Source: Bacillus sp. BA3 (GTDB taxonomy: Bacteria; Bacillota; Bacilli; Bacillales; DSM-1321). Taken from it: a stretch of DNA of 64,000 bases. A program made the position numbers and the translations under genes. Positions 26,786 to 35,662 of the stretch are shown here, one piece after another. The DNA is taken from NCBI GenBank assembly GCA_002835675.1, contig PIZR01000002.1, positions 1 through 64,000 on the forward strand, read 5' to 3'. Each line of letters starts with the position of its first letter. The first letter of the stretch is position 1. The notes below the pieces were generated by a model. The model did no database searches. It saw only the letters and a program-made list of their open reading frames with translations, and was not told where the DNA came from.

Positions 26786-27547
26786 TCATTCACATCTGTA
26801 CTTGAACTGAGGCTCTGTCTGTATATAAAAAGCATTTCTTACTTGTGCACTCCAATTTGCAAAGGCTGATCTCCATTCAGGAGTGTTAAAGAATTGATCT
26901 ACAGTTTGAGTTTCAGAATGCCAAACTATAAATAGGTTGAGTGGGGCAATTCCTCCTGCCCAAATTCCATTATTTGCGTCAGTATCTTCTTCCCTTACTA
27001 ATAATAAGGGTAGACCAAATTGAAAAGCCATTGAAGGTTCTACTTGTGAATAAACTGATCCTGTCCAGAATGGAGTGGAAGGTGGAAGGGGTCCTGCATT
27101 GACATCAACTGTTTGAATTTTAAAACGACGAAGGTTTACTGCCAACATTCCATAGCTTGATGAAACTAACCGACGAATATCAGTTAAAATGGATTCAGGA
27201 TAACTTTCGCTTAATGGTAATGTACGCGGAAAAAGCAAAGCATTCTCAATCTCTAAAATTAGACGGTTTAGAAACCGTTGTTGGTTGTCATTTAAATGAG
27301 TCGTCGTACTTAAAAATATAGGAATACGATAAGCACGATCAATACACTCTTGGTGTGCCGATTCTATTTTCGCTTTATCTTTACGTAAAGAGCTATGCTC
27401 ATTATTACTCACTTTCTCTTCATCCTTGCGTGAAGAGCTATTCTTACTTTTACTCACTTTCTCTTCATCCTTGCGTGAAGAGCTATTCTTACTTTTACTC
27501 ACTTTCTCTTCATCCTTGCGTGAAGAGCTATTCTTACTTTTACTCAC
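26786..27547 (-). CDS. Candidate NDT/TIR-like domain protein with a repetitive charged N-terminus
   Basis: The start is the GTG at 27547, 4 bases after a near-perfect AAAGGAGGTGA, giving 253 residues. Residues 1-60 are four 15-residue repeats (VSKSKNSSSRKDEEK; the fourth diverged), highly charged and probably disordered. The rest has a Rossmann-like pattern: YRIPIFLST (beta-1), ILTDIRRLVSSSYGMLAVN, and SQVEPSMAFQFGLPLLLV with a central Glu where nucleoside deoxyribosyltransferase-like and TIR-like folds keep their catalytic Glu. I infer an NAD- or nucleotide-acting effector, possibly defence-related; this is a fold guess, not a family match. Confidence 0.6.
   Translation of the reverse strand: MSKSKNSSSRKDEEKVSKSKNSSSRKDEEKVSKSKNSSSRKDEEKVSNNEHSSLRKDKAKIESAHQECIDRAYRIPIFLSTTTHLNDNQQRFLNRLILEIENALLFPRTLPLSESYPESILTDIRRLVSSSYGMLAVNLRRFKIQTVDVNAGPLPPSTPFWTGSVYSQVEPSMAFQFGLPLLLVREEDTDANNGIWAGGIAPLNLFIVWHSETQTVDQFFNTPEWRSAFANWSAQVRNAFYIQTEPQFKYRCE
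27368..27547 (-). repeat. 45-bp in-frame tandem repeat
   Basis: Three almost identical 45-base units (27413-27547) plus one diverged unit (27368-27412) encode the repeated N-terminus of the gene above. Near identity at DNA level implies recent slippage and likely copy-number variation between strains. Confidence 0.9.
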
Positions 27548-27929
27548 TTTCTCACCTCCTTTTTTTATTAGTATATGGAAAAGGAATAAGTGAGCTTGGA
27601 CATAACAGGATTTCATATTAGAAGGCTTTATAAAACAAAAATTAGTAATTTTGTCTAAATATGAATAATTTTATAAAAAATTTATTTAATTTATCTGAAG
27701 CAGGAAATAGGTAATCTTTCATTAAGCTATCCACAATAAGCTTTTGGATGAATTCAATGTTGAGGAAAAAATATACCCACAAAAAGATTGTGGGAAAATG
27801 CTCTTGGGCATGGGGTACCGCCAGCAAACACTGGATTATAATGATTTTATGCACAAAACTCCCCATTAGTTGAAAATGACGATATAATGTTAGTCGAATG
27901 ATTGTATTCGCAAAAGGAGGTTCGTTTCT

Positions 27930-28550
27930 ATGAATATTTTAATTTTGGGTGCAACTGGACGAGTTGGGGGTCAATTAGTTACTTACGGTCTGCATGATAA
28001 GCATCATGTTACAGTTTTAGTACGCAATCCAGAGAAGATTGGAATAAGCAATGCCTATTTAACCATTATTCAAGGTAATGTATTAAATAAAACTGATATC
28101 GTTCGTGCCATGCATGGGATTGATGTTGTTATTAGTGCGCTTAATACTGATGGGACAACCACTTTATCAGCAAGTATGCCCCTAATTATCGAAGCAATGG
28201 AAAACGAAGGAATACAACGAATTATAACCATTGGAACAGCAGGAATCCTGCAAAGCAGAACAATCCCCAATTCTCTGCGTTATCAGTCTAGTGAATCGAA
28301 GCGAAGGTCTACCCGCGCAGCGAAAGAGCATCATAAAGTTTACGATATACTTAAACAATCAACACTTCAATGGACGATTGTCTGTCCTACGTATCTGCCC
28401 GATGGAGAAAGTGTTGGTACGTATCGTGTAGAAAGTGACTTTTTGCCGGAGGATGGGGTTGAAATATCGGTCCCGGATACAGCAGAATTTGCATTCAGCC
28501 AAATAAAAAGTAGCGATTATTTAAAATCACGTGTAGGCATTGCCTACTAA
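27930..28550 (+). CDS. NAD(P)-binding SDR-like protein (NmrA/YwnB type)
   Basis: A 206-residue atypical SDR. It begins with the nucleotide-binding LILGATGRVGGQL (glycine pattern GxxGxxG, about 5-17) followed by LVRNPEK, and has VVISAL and ITIGTAG strands. The catalytic Tyr-x-x-x-Lys is not evident, as in NmrA-like sensors and biliverdin-reductase-B-like reductases. Bacillus YwnB is of this kind. RBS AAAGGAGG. It may be a redox-sensing or flavin/quinone reductase-like protein; function uncertain. Confidence 0.85.
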   Translation: MNILILGATGRVGGQLVTYGLHDKHHVTVLVRNPEKIGISNAYLTIIQGNVLNKTDIVRAMHGIDVVISALNTDGTTTLSASMPLIIEAMENEGIQRIITIGTAGILQSRTIPNSLRYQSSESKRRSTRAAKEHHKVYDILKQSTLQWTIVCPTYLPDGESVGTYRVESDFLPEDGVEISVPDTAEFAFSQIKSSDYLKSRVGIAY

Positions 28551-28705
28551 TAATTCCAATTAGCGATACTCCCCTTTGAAAAAATTTGTTTAATCTTAGA
28601 TGAAGTAAAGAAACCATCACGTCCTCTTTGAAAGCCGGTACAATTTTCGTAAATGCACACAATCAGCTGAACCATTGCCAAGAATATTTTTCCGGTTTCA
28701 TTAGG

Positions 28706-28720
28706 GCGAAGATTTCGCCT
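28706..28720 (-). terminator. Small hairpin between convergent genes
   Basis: GGCGAA-gat-TTCGCC, 33 bases past the stop of the gene ending at 28753. The stem is short and no T-run follows, so it is a weak candidate. Confidence 0.35.
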
Positions 28721-28752
28721 GTACCTTGTTCATGAACTTCTATTCCATTGTG

Positions 28753-29715
28753 CTATATTTCCCCTCCAAAAATAGCCACATTCTGCCGGTCAGGAGCAAA
28801 AGCAAGCACGTTCCATTTCAATACGGTCTGTACAAATCCTAGTGAGTCGGCATTGTATCTCCCTGCGATCCTCTGATACGCTTCGAGCTCATATATGCCA
28901 TCCCTATTGTAATCAACCGGATATAAACCAGATAAAGGATTGACCCACCCTTCTATTGGCGCCTTCAGTACACCATCCTTGTTATATATTTCATCTAAAT
29001 AGTCCTTATCCTTATAAGTAAGGTCAAGAATGTACCTTTCTTTTAGGTAAGTACTATTCACCTTTGCCTTGTAATGGTTTTCATAATTCACATCGTATTT
29101 ATAGGTTTCATTGAAAGTATCTGAATTAAAAATGGTCATGAGTTGACCGTTAAGATATGCAAAAACATACGCATAAATGGAGCCACCGCTTCCTCCTGTA
29201 TCAATGACCACTAAAATGTCATCCCCCTTATTACCTGTAAAATCACCAAGAAAAATGGTCGGATTATATCCTGCGTTATTTTTCATGGGAACTTGTTGAT
29301 ATTGATGAGTCCTCCCATTTTGGATAACCAAAGTTATATCCCTCCAAAAGGGGCTATCAGGGGTTTTGTTTGCAGTTAGAAAAACATTGTCCTTTATCCC
29401 GTCCCCATCAATATCGCCTTGCTTTGATGTCACTATGACTGTTCTGTTGGAGTTCATTTCCCTTGTAAGAACAGTTTGGAGGTTCAGTTGCATGTCTTGC
29501 AGTTCCTGCCTTGAAGGATAAGGGTTTGGAAACGACAACGCGTTATCAATCGTTTGCATTGCTTCACTTGTTAACCCGGCCCTACTTTGAGTCTCAGCCA
29601 AACAGTACCAATAATAAGGATGATTCGTTTCTTGTATTTTTGTGTAATAGTATTGAATCACCTTTCTAATGTCATACGTATCCACCTTCATCCCACCTGT
29701 CTCTTTATTATCCAT
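28753..29715 (-). CDS. VCBS/FG-GAP-like repeat protein of unknown function
   Basis: A 320-residue product without a signal peptide. Residues about 15-75 look like a short TPR-type helical region (YYWYCLAETQSRAGLTSEAMQTIDNAL). Then come FG-GAP/VCBS-type calcium-loop strands: SKQGDIDGDGIKDNVFLTA (about 97-115), IFLGDFTGNKGDDILVVID (about 152-170) and YPVDYNRDGIYELEAYQ (about 270-286). Related Bacillus proteins are often spore- or envelope-associated, but a specific role is not known. The start is uncertain because the upstream ribosome binding site is weak. Confidence 0.75.
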   Translation of the reverse strand: MDNKETGGMKVDTYDIRKVIQYYYTKIQETNHPYYWYCLAETQSRAGLTSEAMQTIDNALSFPNPYPSRQELQDMQLNLQTVLTREMNSNRTVIVTSKQGDIDGDGIKDNVFLTANKTPDSPFWRDITLVIQNGRTHQYQQVPMKNNAGYNPTIFLGDFTGNKGDDILVVIDTGGSGGSIYAYVFAYLNGQLMTIFNSDTFNETYKYDVNYENHYKAKVNSTYLKERYILDLTYKDKDYLDEIYNKDGVLKAPIEGWVNPLSGLYPVDYNRDGIYELEAYQRIAGRYNADSLGFVQTVLKWNVLAFAPDRQNVAIFGGEI

Positions 29716-29844
29716 ATAGAATTATATGCGGGAATTTAGTGAATAGCCTTGAGTGCATATCTATTGCTGGAAACAACAATATTGTCCTTCTAAAATATAT
29801 CGCCTAATTATGATTTCTGGGCATAATACAATAAACAAATTCGC

Positions 29845-29890
29845 TTGCATAAATTTATTTAATTTGCTATTATAACTGACGAACGTTCGT
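29845..29890 (+). promoter_or_regulatory. Promoter and TetR operator of the efflux operon
   Basis: TTGCAT (29845-29850), 17 bases, TATTAT (29868-29873) form a sigma-A promoter. ACGAACGTTCGT (29879-29890) is a perfect 12-bp palindrome covering the transcription start. Palindromes of this GAACGTTC form are typical sites of TetR proteins that control efflux pumps, here presumably the gene immediately downstream. Confidence 0.75.
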
Positions 29891-29910
29891 TAAATTATGG
29901 GGTGATATTA

Positions 29911-30492
29911 TTGAAAAGTAATGAAATTAAGGACGCCGCTCTAAAATATTTTACGATTCATGGTTATGAAGGAGCGTCGCTTTCTCAAATAGCTGAAGAA
30001 GTCGGCATGAAAAAGCAATCCATTTACGCTCATTTTAAAGGCAAGGATGATCTTTTTCTGCAAGTTTTACGTGATGCGAAAGAGACGGAGCTATCTTCGA
30101 AACTCCAATATTTCAGTAAAGTTGATTCAAAAAATCCTGAAAAAGATTTATTTGGATTCCTACAATTGGTCATCGATCTTTTCCAAGAAAATGAGCATAT
30201 AAAGTTTTGGCTGCGTATGTCCTTTTTTCCGCCAGCACATCTTGAAAAAGAAATCGGGCAGGAAGTGATGGATATCGAGGAAAAAGTGCAGGAGATCCTT
30301 GAATGCAAATTCCATGATTGGATCAAGGCCAAATTAATCGTGGATGAAGAAGCCATAACACCGACCTATGCTTTTCTGGGAGTTGTGGATTCCATTTTGC
30401 TTGAGCTTGTATACGGCAATGATGAGAAACGGCTGAAGGATAAATTAGCAGCCTCTTGGAAAGTTTTTTGGAGAGGTATTTCACAAGAATGA
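29911..30492 (+). CDS. TetR-family regulator of the adjacent efflux pump
   Basis: Likely start is the TTG at 29911 behind GGGGTGAT, giving 193 residues. The HTH is at about residues 8-50 (AALKYFTIHGYEGASLSQIAEEVGMKKQSIYAHFKGKDDLF), which places it near AcrR/QacR-type regulators, and the C-terminal domain is helical. The MFS gene begins 25 bases downstream on the same strand, so the two form an operon, autoregulated through the palindrome at 29879. Expected inducers are drugs or lipophilic cations exported by the pump. Confidence 0.9.
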   Translation: MKSNEIKDAALKYFTIHGYEGASLSQIAEEVGMKKQSIYAHFKGKDDLFLQVLRDAKETELSSKLQYFSKVDSKNPEKDLFGFLQLVIDLFQENEHIKFWLRMSFFPPAHLEKEIGQEVMDIEEKVQEILECKFHDWIKAKLIVDEEAITPTYAFLGVVDSILLELVYGNDEKRLKDKLAASWKVFWRGISQE

Positions 30493-30517
30493 TTCACAAA
30501 GAAAGTGGTGTTAAAAC

Positions 30518-31720
30518 ATGAATAAACCAATTAAAGAACAAAAGGCGGTATTAATCATTCTTCTAAGCAATATATTCATTGCTTTTCTGGGAATTGGACT
30601 CATCATCCCCGTTATGCCGTCATTTATGAATATCATGCATTTATCAGGAAGTACGATGGGCTATCTTGTTGCCGTATTTGCTGTTTCACAGCTTATTATG
30701 TCACCTTTCGCAGGTCGTTGGGTTGACCGTTACGGCAGAAAGAAAATCATCATCATCGGCTTATTCCTTTTTGGTGTTTCAGAACTTATCTTCGGTGTAG
30801 GGACAAACGTATCCGTGTTCTATTTATCAAGGATCCTTGGGGGTATCAGTGCTGCCTTCATCATGCCAGGTGTTACGGCATATGTTGCAGATATTACATC
30901 CGTTCAGGAAAGGCCAAAAGCAATGGGCTATATTTCAGCCGCAATTAGCTTGGGCTTTATAATAGGACCCGGGATCGGTGGCTTTGTTGCAGAATATGGT
31001 ATACGCTTGCCCTTCTTCCTTGCGGCGGCCATTGCTTTTTTAGCATGCCTTTCATCGATATTCATTTTAAAAGAGCCGATGACAAAGGAACAGCTTGCAA
31101 AAGTTTCCGCTAATACTAAGCAAACAAACTTTATGGGCGATTTAAAAAAATCACTAAATCCGCTTTACTTTATTGCGTTCATCATTGTATTTGTACTCGC
31201 TTTTGGTTTATCAGCCTATGAAACGGTTTTTAGCCTATTTTCTGATCATAAATTCGGCTTCACGCCGAAGGATATTGCCATTATCATTACAATAAGCTCT
31301 ATTTTCGGAGTTGTTGTGCAAGTCTTCATGTTTGGAAAGCTGGTAGATATTCTCGGCGAAAAGAAGCTTATTCAATTATGTTTAATCGTCGGTGCAATTT
31401 TTGCGGTAGCATCCACTATGATTTCCAGTTTTTCGGCAGTACTAGTGGTAACTTGCTTCATATTCCTTGCATTTGACCTTCTTCGTCCGGCTTTGACGAC
31501 ATTTTTATCAAAAGCTGCCGGGAAAGAACAAGGATTCGTTGCTGGAATGAACTCCACCTATACGAGCTTAGGGAATATCGCCGGGCCATCCATGGGAGGA
31601 TTGCTTTTTGACGTAAACATCCACTACCCTTACCTTTTCGCTGCTGTCATTATCGTCATTGGCCTTGGCATTACAGTCATTTGGAAAGAAAACCGATTGA
31701 CAGAAAGCTTAGCGAAATAA
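30518..31720 (+). CDS. MFS multidrug exporter (Bmr/Blt-like, DHA1)
   Basis: A 400-residue protein with 12 predicted membrane segments. It has the DHA1 motif A loop GRWVDRYGRKK after TM2, motif C in TM5 (GFIIGPGIGGFVAEYG) and acidic or charged residues in TM1 consistent with proton antiport (LSNIFIAFLGIGLIIPVMP). It most resembles Bacillus multidrug exporters. It is cotranscribed with the TetR gene and ended by a 20-bp perfect terminator. Exact substrates are not predictable. Confidence 0.92.
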   Translation: MNKPIKEQKAVLIILLSNIFIAFLGIGLIIPVMPSFMNIMHLSGSTMGYLVAVFAVSQLIMSPFAGRWVDRYGRKKIIIIGLFLFGVSELIFGVGTNVSVFYLSRILGGISAAFIMPGVTAYVADITSVQERPKAMGYISAAISLGFIIGPGIGGFVAEYGIRLPFFLAAAIAFLACLSSIFILKEPMTKEQLAKVSANTKQTNFMGDLKKSLNPLYFIAFIIVFVLAFGLSAYETVFSLFSDHKFGFTPKDIAIIITISSIFGVVVQVFMFGKLVDILGEKKLIQLCLIVGAIFAVASTMISSFSAVLVVTCFIFLAFDLLRPALTTFLSKAAGKEQGFVAGMNSTYTSLGNIAGPSMGGLLFDVNIHYPYLFAAVIIVIGLGITVIWKENRLTESLAK

Positions 31721-31794
31721 TGAAAGTCCCGGATGGTTATTCGTACCTTTCCTTTTCGAGCTGGAAAACTCCCAAACTTGAAAGATGATATTCT

Positions 31795-31840
31795 ACTAAA
31801 AACCCCCCTTGCCCATATTTGGGCAAGGGGGGTTTTTAGT
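31795..31840. terminator. Bidirectional intrinsic terminator
   Basis: A perfect 20-bp stem (arms 31795-31814 and 31821-31840, containing AAAAACCCCCCTTGCCC) with a 6-base loop. T-runs are built into the arm on each strand, so it serves the exporter gene (plus) and the GntR gene ending at 31882 (minus). Confidence 0.92.
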
Positions 31841-31881
31841 AATCTTTTTGAGAACGGGATTCTTACTACTACTTTTTTTGC

Positions 31882-32607
31882 TCATGATAACCGCTCCAAA
31901 TCGATTTCGAATTTATATCGATCTGCCCGGTAGACAGATCTGACAAGCCCAAGTGGTTGATTGGTATCCAGGGTACTTCTTCGTTCAATCAGCAATACAG
32001 GGGCACCTTCCACTACCTCGAGCATTTCCGCCTCTTTTTTTTGAGCAATCGCGGCTTCAATTACCTGGTCATGCTGAATTTTTAAACCAAACGTTTTTTC
32101 TACATAGTCATGCATGGAAGTTATGGCTATTTCTTCCGTTAGATCCAGGGCAAGATTTTTAGAGATAAATAGCCTTTCATATGCCATCGGCAACCGATCA
32201 GCAAGCCTAACACGTTCCAGCTCGAAAATAGGAGCTTCTGCTTCAACATCAAGCTTTGCAGCAAGATCATGATCAGCATTGATCTCCGTAAAACTGATAA
32301 ATCGTGTACTTGGTTCAAGTCCTCTTGAAATCATATCCTTCAAAAAGCTTGTTAATCCTTGCAAGGGCCGCTCCAATTTTTGTTGGGCAACGAATGTTCC
32401 TTTTCCGCGCTGCCTATATAAATAACCGCCATTCACTAGGTTAGAAATGGCCTGTCTCACAGTCATCCTGCTTATTCCATATTTTTCAGTGTATTCTTTT
32501 TCTGAAGGAATCATCTCTCCTGGCACCCATTCAAGATTTTGAATCGCTCCTTTAATCTCCTCTTCAAGTTGATGATAAATGGGACTGGGAGAATTTTTTT
32601 GGATCAT
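31882..32607 (-). CDS. GntR/HutC-family regulator with UTRA domain
   Basis: A 241-residue GntR protein. Winged HTH at about residues 8-75 (PIYHQLEEEIKGAIQNLEWVPGEMIPSEKEYTEKYGISRMTVRQAISNLVNGGYLYRQRGKGTFVA), UTRA sensor domain from about 90 to the end. NagR/YvoA-type members bind GlcN-6P or GlcNAc-6P. It lies 115 bases downstream of murR at the end of the amino-sugar salvage locus, which fits control of that locus by a phosphosugar; the TGTATATACA motif upstream of murQ is a candidate site. Confidence 0.9.
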   Translation of the reverse strand: MIQKNSPSPIYHQLEEEIKGAIQNLEWVPGEMIPSEKEYTEKYGISRMTVRQAISNLVNGGYLYRQRGKGTFVAQQKLERPLQGLTSFLKDMISRGLEPSTRFISFTEINADHDLAAKLDVEAEAPIFELERVRLADRLPMAYERLFISKNLALDLTEEIAITSMHDYVEKTFGLKIQHDQVIEAAIAQKKEAEMLEVVEGAPVLLIERRSTLDTNQPLGLVRSVYRADRYKFEIDLERLS

Positions 32608-32722
32608 TCAGCGTACATCTTCCTTTCATCGTTATGAAATTTCACAAGGCATCCTGATTGGAAACATAACGCTCATCAATCTTATCCATGCATTTGAACA
32701 CGATAAGTAATGACTCGCCTTT

Positions 32723-33589
32723 CTAAGTATCCAAATTCCTTTTTGTGAATTTCAATACCGATTCCCTTGAACGTTCAATTTCGTTTTTATTTTCATTATA
32801 GAATTTTGAAACATATGCATAGAAAATGATGCTGACCGTTAGAAATTGTGCAAAAAGCGAACTTGTTGCAGCACTTCGGAATTTAGCCTCCGGAGCACGT
32901 ACATGATTTAGGGACATATCAACTTTTTTAGTTAAGCCATTGTTCCCCAGTCGCGATAAACCAATTGTCTTTATGCCATATGCTTTAGCAATATCAACGA
33001 GTTCAAGGACTTCTTCAGTTTCGCCACTATTGGAAATACAGAAAAAAACGGTATTCTTTGATGATGCAGCCAGTGCAGTTGCCGTAATATGCGGGTCTTG
33101 ATTGGCACTTACAATCTTTCCTAACCGTAACCATTTTTGTGTAATATCTTCAGCAACGAGCCATGATGCACCTAAACCATAGACATAAATTACATCTGCA
33201 CTCCTCATGGTTTCAATGATATTGTCAAGAACGGACTCATCCAAATAATGCGCAGTTTCTTGTATAGCTTGGACAGAGTTGGAAACTATTTTATTTTTAA
33301 TGGACGCTATTGTTTCGTTAGGCTCAATGTCATGGAAACCTTTTTTCTCAGGTTGGGAAATCAGGGATGATAGGGATACCTTCAGTTCTGAAAAGCTGTT
33401 AACTTTTATAGAATGACAGAACCTCGTTACGGCCGAACTGCTGGCATTGGCATGATCAGCCAATTCATGTATCGTCATTCTTATAATGTCGTTTGGATTT
33501 TCTAAAATATATTGTGCAATTTTCCGTTCTGATTTAGGCAATTGGTTCAATAAGCTTTCAATTCTCAATATAATATTTTCGACGTGCAT
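32723..33589 (-). CDS. murR: MurR/RpiR-family regulator (HTH + SIS)
   Basis: A 288-residue protein with an N-terminal RpiR helix-turn-helix (about 5-75, MTIHELADHANASSSAVTRFCHSIKVNSFSELK) and a C-terminal SIS sugar-phosphate domain (about 125-255, with VYGLGASWLVAE and FFCISNSGETEEVLELV). MurR proteins sense MurNAc-6P and control murQ and its transporter. It lies 25 bases after the sugar kinase gene in the salvage locus, matching that role. RBS AAGGAGAG. Confidence 0.88.
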   Translation of the reverse strand: MHVENIILRIESLLNQLPKSERKIAQYILENPNDIIRMTIHELADHANASSSAVTRFCHSIKVNSFSELKVSLSSLISQPEKKGFHDIEPNETIASIKNKIVSNSVQAIQETAHYLDESVLDNIIETMRSADVIYVYGLGASWLVAEDITQKWLRLGKIVSANQDPHITATALAASSKNTVFFCISNSGETEEVLELVDIAKAYGIKTIGLSRLGNNGLTKKVDMSLNHVRAPEAKFRSAATSSLFAQFLTVSIIFYAYVSKFYNENKNEIERSRESVLKFTKRNLDT

Positions 33590-33614
33590 ATGATTTACTC
33601 TCCTTGATCTATAC

Positions 33615-34511
33615 TTACTTTAAATGCTTCATTGCTATGTAATAACAACCCAAGGTAGCTGATACGTCTTCCAAAACAAATTTCACATTTGGATTTTCAA
33701 GTTTAATATGATTGATGAAAGAGCTTTGCACCAATGGTATATTTGTCAAGATGCTACCTTTTATTGCAATTGTAACATTCCCACTTAACTTTAACTTCCT
33801 GATAACCTCAAGCGTTTGTTTTGAAAGGTGGTACCCAGCCTGATTCAGAATATTTTGCGAGAAACCATCGCCCTTAACCGCATGTTGGACAACCAGGGGA
33901 ACAAATGAGGCAATCTCGGATTTCGTGGCAGAATAAATGAATTTCTTCAGTTCCATTACACTATGATAGCCAAGTTTTTTCAGTATCGACTCGGTTAAAT
34001 GGCTATATTCATCCCCCTCATCCTCTTCTTTCGTCATTTTTATAAAAGCCTGCATGGCGATCCAATAGCCACTTCCTTCATCCCCAAGGATGTGTCCCCA
34101 GCCACCAGCCGATTTCTCGATTCCTTTATGGATGCCGATACTTACAGATCCAGTTCCGGATATGGTCAAAATGCCATCATTTCCTTTAAGCAAAGCAGCA
34201 TGAGCGATAATTGCATCATTTACAATGGTGAACGGGGCCTTAAATGCCATGCTTAATGCACTTTTTATGCCCTGCGGATTTTCAACTCCTCCATACCCGG
34301 CTAATCCTAAGCAAATGTAATGGCAGCTTCCATTGTTAATGGGCATTACGCATTCTTCAATTGCCTGTATAATGTTAGCGATGGCTTTTTTTTCATTAAT
34401 AAGCAGGTTTCCAAATCCCGCTATGCCTTCACTAATTTTATTTCCATCTAAATCATAAGCCACTGCTTCAGTTTTAGTGCCTCCGCCGTCAACTCCGATA
34501 ATATAATTCAT
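33615..34511 (-). CDS. BadF/BadG-type amino-sugar kinase (MurK/GlcNAc-kinase-like)
   Basis: A 298-residue ASKHA-fold kinase. Motifs: phosphate-1 loop IGVDGGGTKTEAVAYD (about 5-20), the phosphate-2 and adenosine segments ISGTGSVSIGI (about 117-127) and GGWGHILGDEGSGYWIA (about 137-153), characteristic of the N-acetylglucosamine kinase / MurK family. It would phosphorylate free GlcNAc (and perhaps MurNAc) with ATP. In this locus the free sugar is expected from MupG cleavage. It starts 51 bases after mupG; an intrinsic terminator lies in the gap, suggesting reduced expression. Confidence 0.9.
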   Translation of the reverse strand: MNYIIGVDGGGTKTEAVAYDLDGNKISEGIAGFGNLLINEKKAIANIIQAIEECVMPINNGSCHYICLGLAGYGGVENPQGIKSALSMAFKAPFTIVNDAIIAHAALLKGNDGILTISGTGSVSIGIHKGIEKSAGGWGHILGDEGSGYWIAMQAFIKMTKEEDEGDEYSHLTESILKKLGYHSVMELKKFIYSATKSEIASFVPLVVQHAVKGDGFSQNILNQAGYHLSKQTLEVIRKLKLSGNVTIAIKGSILTNIPLVQSSFINHIKLENPNVKFVLEDVSATLGCYYIAMKHLK

Positions 34512-34528
34512 ATTATTCTCCTATTCAG

Positions 34529-34556
34529 TAAAAAAGGAAGGAATATCACCTTCCTT
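34529..34556 (-). terminator. Intra-operon terminator between mupG and the kinase
   Basis: On the minus strand GGAAGG-tgatatt-CCTTCC is followed by TTTTTT. It lies 7 bases after the mupG stop and would cut read-through into the kinase and murR. Confidence 0.78.
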
Positions 34557-34562
34557 CCCTGA

Positions 34563-35648
34563 TCAATTAATATTGAATTGGAATTTCCCCCATGGTTCCA
34601 AATAATCGAGAAGAAAAATTTCCTCTTCTGTTATTCGGCCAACTACATTTGTTTTCCCCGAATTCTTCATTTCCTTTAATGCAATCTGCAATTCCCCTTT
34701 ATATTGTCCATAGAGCTCATTTTCAATTAAAATATCACCGCGCCTGATATCAGGCGTATATGTTGGTTTAAATTCTTCGCTCTTATATTTCACACGTGAT
34801 TGAGTCGAGCGAATTAAATAATCGGAAACATCTCCACGGTAAAAATGGAATTCTTCCAATACTATTTTTTTCTCTAGTGCTGTTATGGTTTCGTGAAGGT
34901 TAACATTAAATGTTAACAGACCGCTGTTTAACAGGCTAAGCTGCTTCAATTCATCTTCAGATGCGTAAGCATTTGCAATGATTACATCATCAATCAACCC
35001 TGTCGCATACAAATGTTTCGCTTGTGTTGTAATCGGCAATTCCCGGTGCATTTCTAAAGTACATAATCCTTCCGTTACAGGCCAAGGACCGTACGTTGCT
35101 GCATGTGAGCTGATGAAAGCTGCCGTGCGGATATTATGCTTTTTGAATGACTCACAGCATTTTATAAAATGAGGATAGCTCAATCCTGCATAGCGATGCG
35201 GATAGAAGTTATGCGATCCAACTAAATTCTCTTTATTTGGTTTGTAATCCATAATATTATCTAAATATTTTGTTGCATTGCTCATGTTTATTTCAATTTT
35301 CAGGTCATATGGATTATGTGTCATAACCGACTCTTCGTTACCTGTAAAACCCATGTCCAGCCTGATTCCATATGCACCTAATTCTGCAAAAAACGATAAG
35401 TCATTATAAGAAATGCCTAGCGAATCGAATACTCGGGGAGCAATATCGACCATCACTTCCATATTCAATTGATTGGCATAAACTATCGTTTCTTTAAATT
35501 CTTTTAATATCTTCTCTTTATCACCTTCGACAGAAAGCAAGCAAGTAAAGATCTTTTTGAATCCATATTTGTGTGCAAGTGCAATGTATTCCATGTCTCT
35601 TTCGACGGTTGAATGCTCTGGATAGATAGATATACCAAGTTTACCCAT
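34563..35648 (-). CDS. mupG: 6-phospho-N-acetylmuramidase MupG (DUF871, GH170)
   Basis: A 361-residue DUF871 protein. It begins LGISIYPEHSTVERDMEYI and has SHNFYPHRYAGLSYPHF, GPWPVTEGLCTLEMHR and the C-terminal barrel with DIRRGDILIENELYGQYKGELQI, all characteristic of the family. In Staphylococcus aureus MupG hydrolyses PTS-imported MurNAc-6P-GlcNAc to MurNAc-6P and GlcNAc in the cytosol. Here it follows the IIA gene by 14 bases, and murQ is in the same strand group, giving a complete route. RBS AAGAGGTGA. Confidence 0.88.
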   Translation of the reverse strand: MGKLGISIYPEHSTVERDMEYIALAHKYGFKKIFTCLLSVEGDKEKILKEFKETIVYANQLNMEVMVDIAPRVFDSLGISYNDLSFFAELGAYGIRLDMGFTGNEESVMTHNPYDLKIEINMSNATKYLDNIMDYKPNKENLVGSHNFYPHRYAGLSYPHFIKCCESFKKHNIRTAAFISSHAATYGPWPVTEGLCTLEMHRELPITTQAKHLYATGLIDDVIIANAYASEDELKQLSLLNSGLLTFNVNLHETITALEKKIVLEEFHFYRGDVSDYLIRSTQSRVKYKSEEFKPTYTPDIRRGDILIENELYGQYKGELQIALKEMKNSGKTNVVGRITEEEIFLLDYLEPWGKFQFNIN

Positions 35649-35662
35649 TTTTAATCACCTCT

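Noticed and set aside
27368-27547. Tandem repeat considered as a CRISPR array
   Set aside because: The 45-bp units are contiguous without spacers and in frame with a coding sequence.
27642-27866. 74-codon minus-strand frame upstream of the NmrA-like gene
   Set aside because: No ribosome binding site and composition of AT-rich non-coding DNA; it lies in the promoter region between divergent genes.
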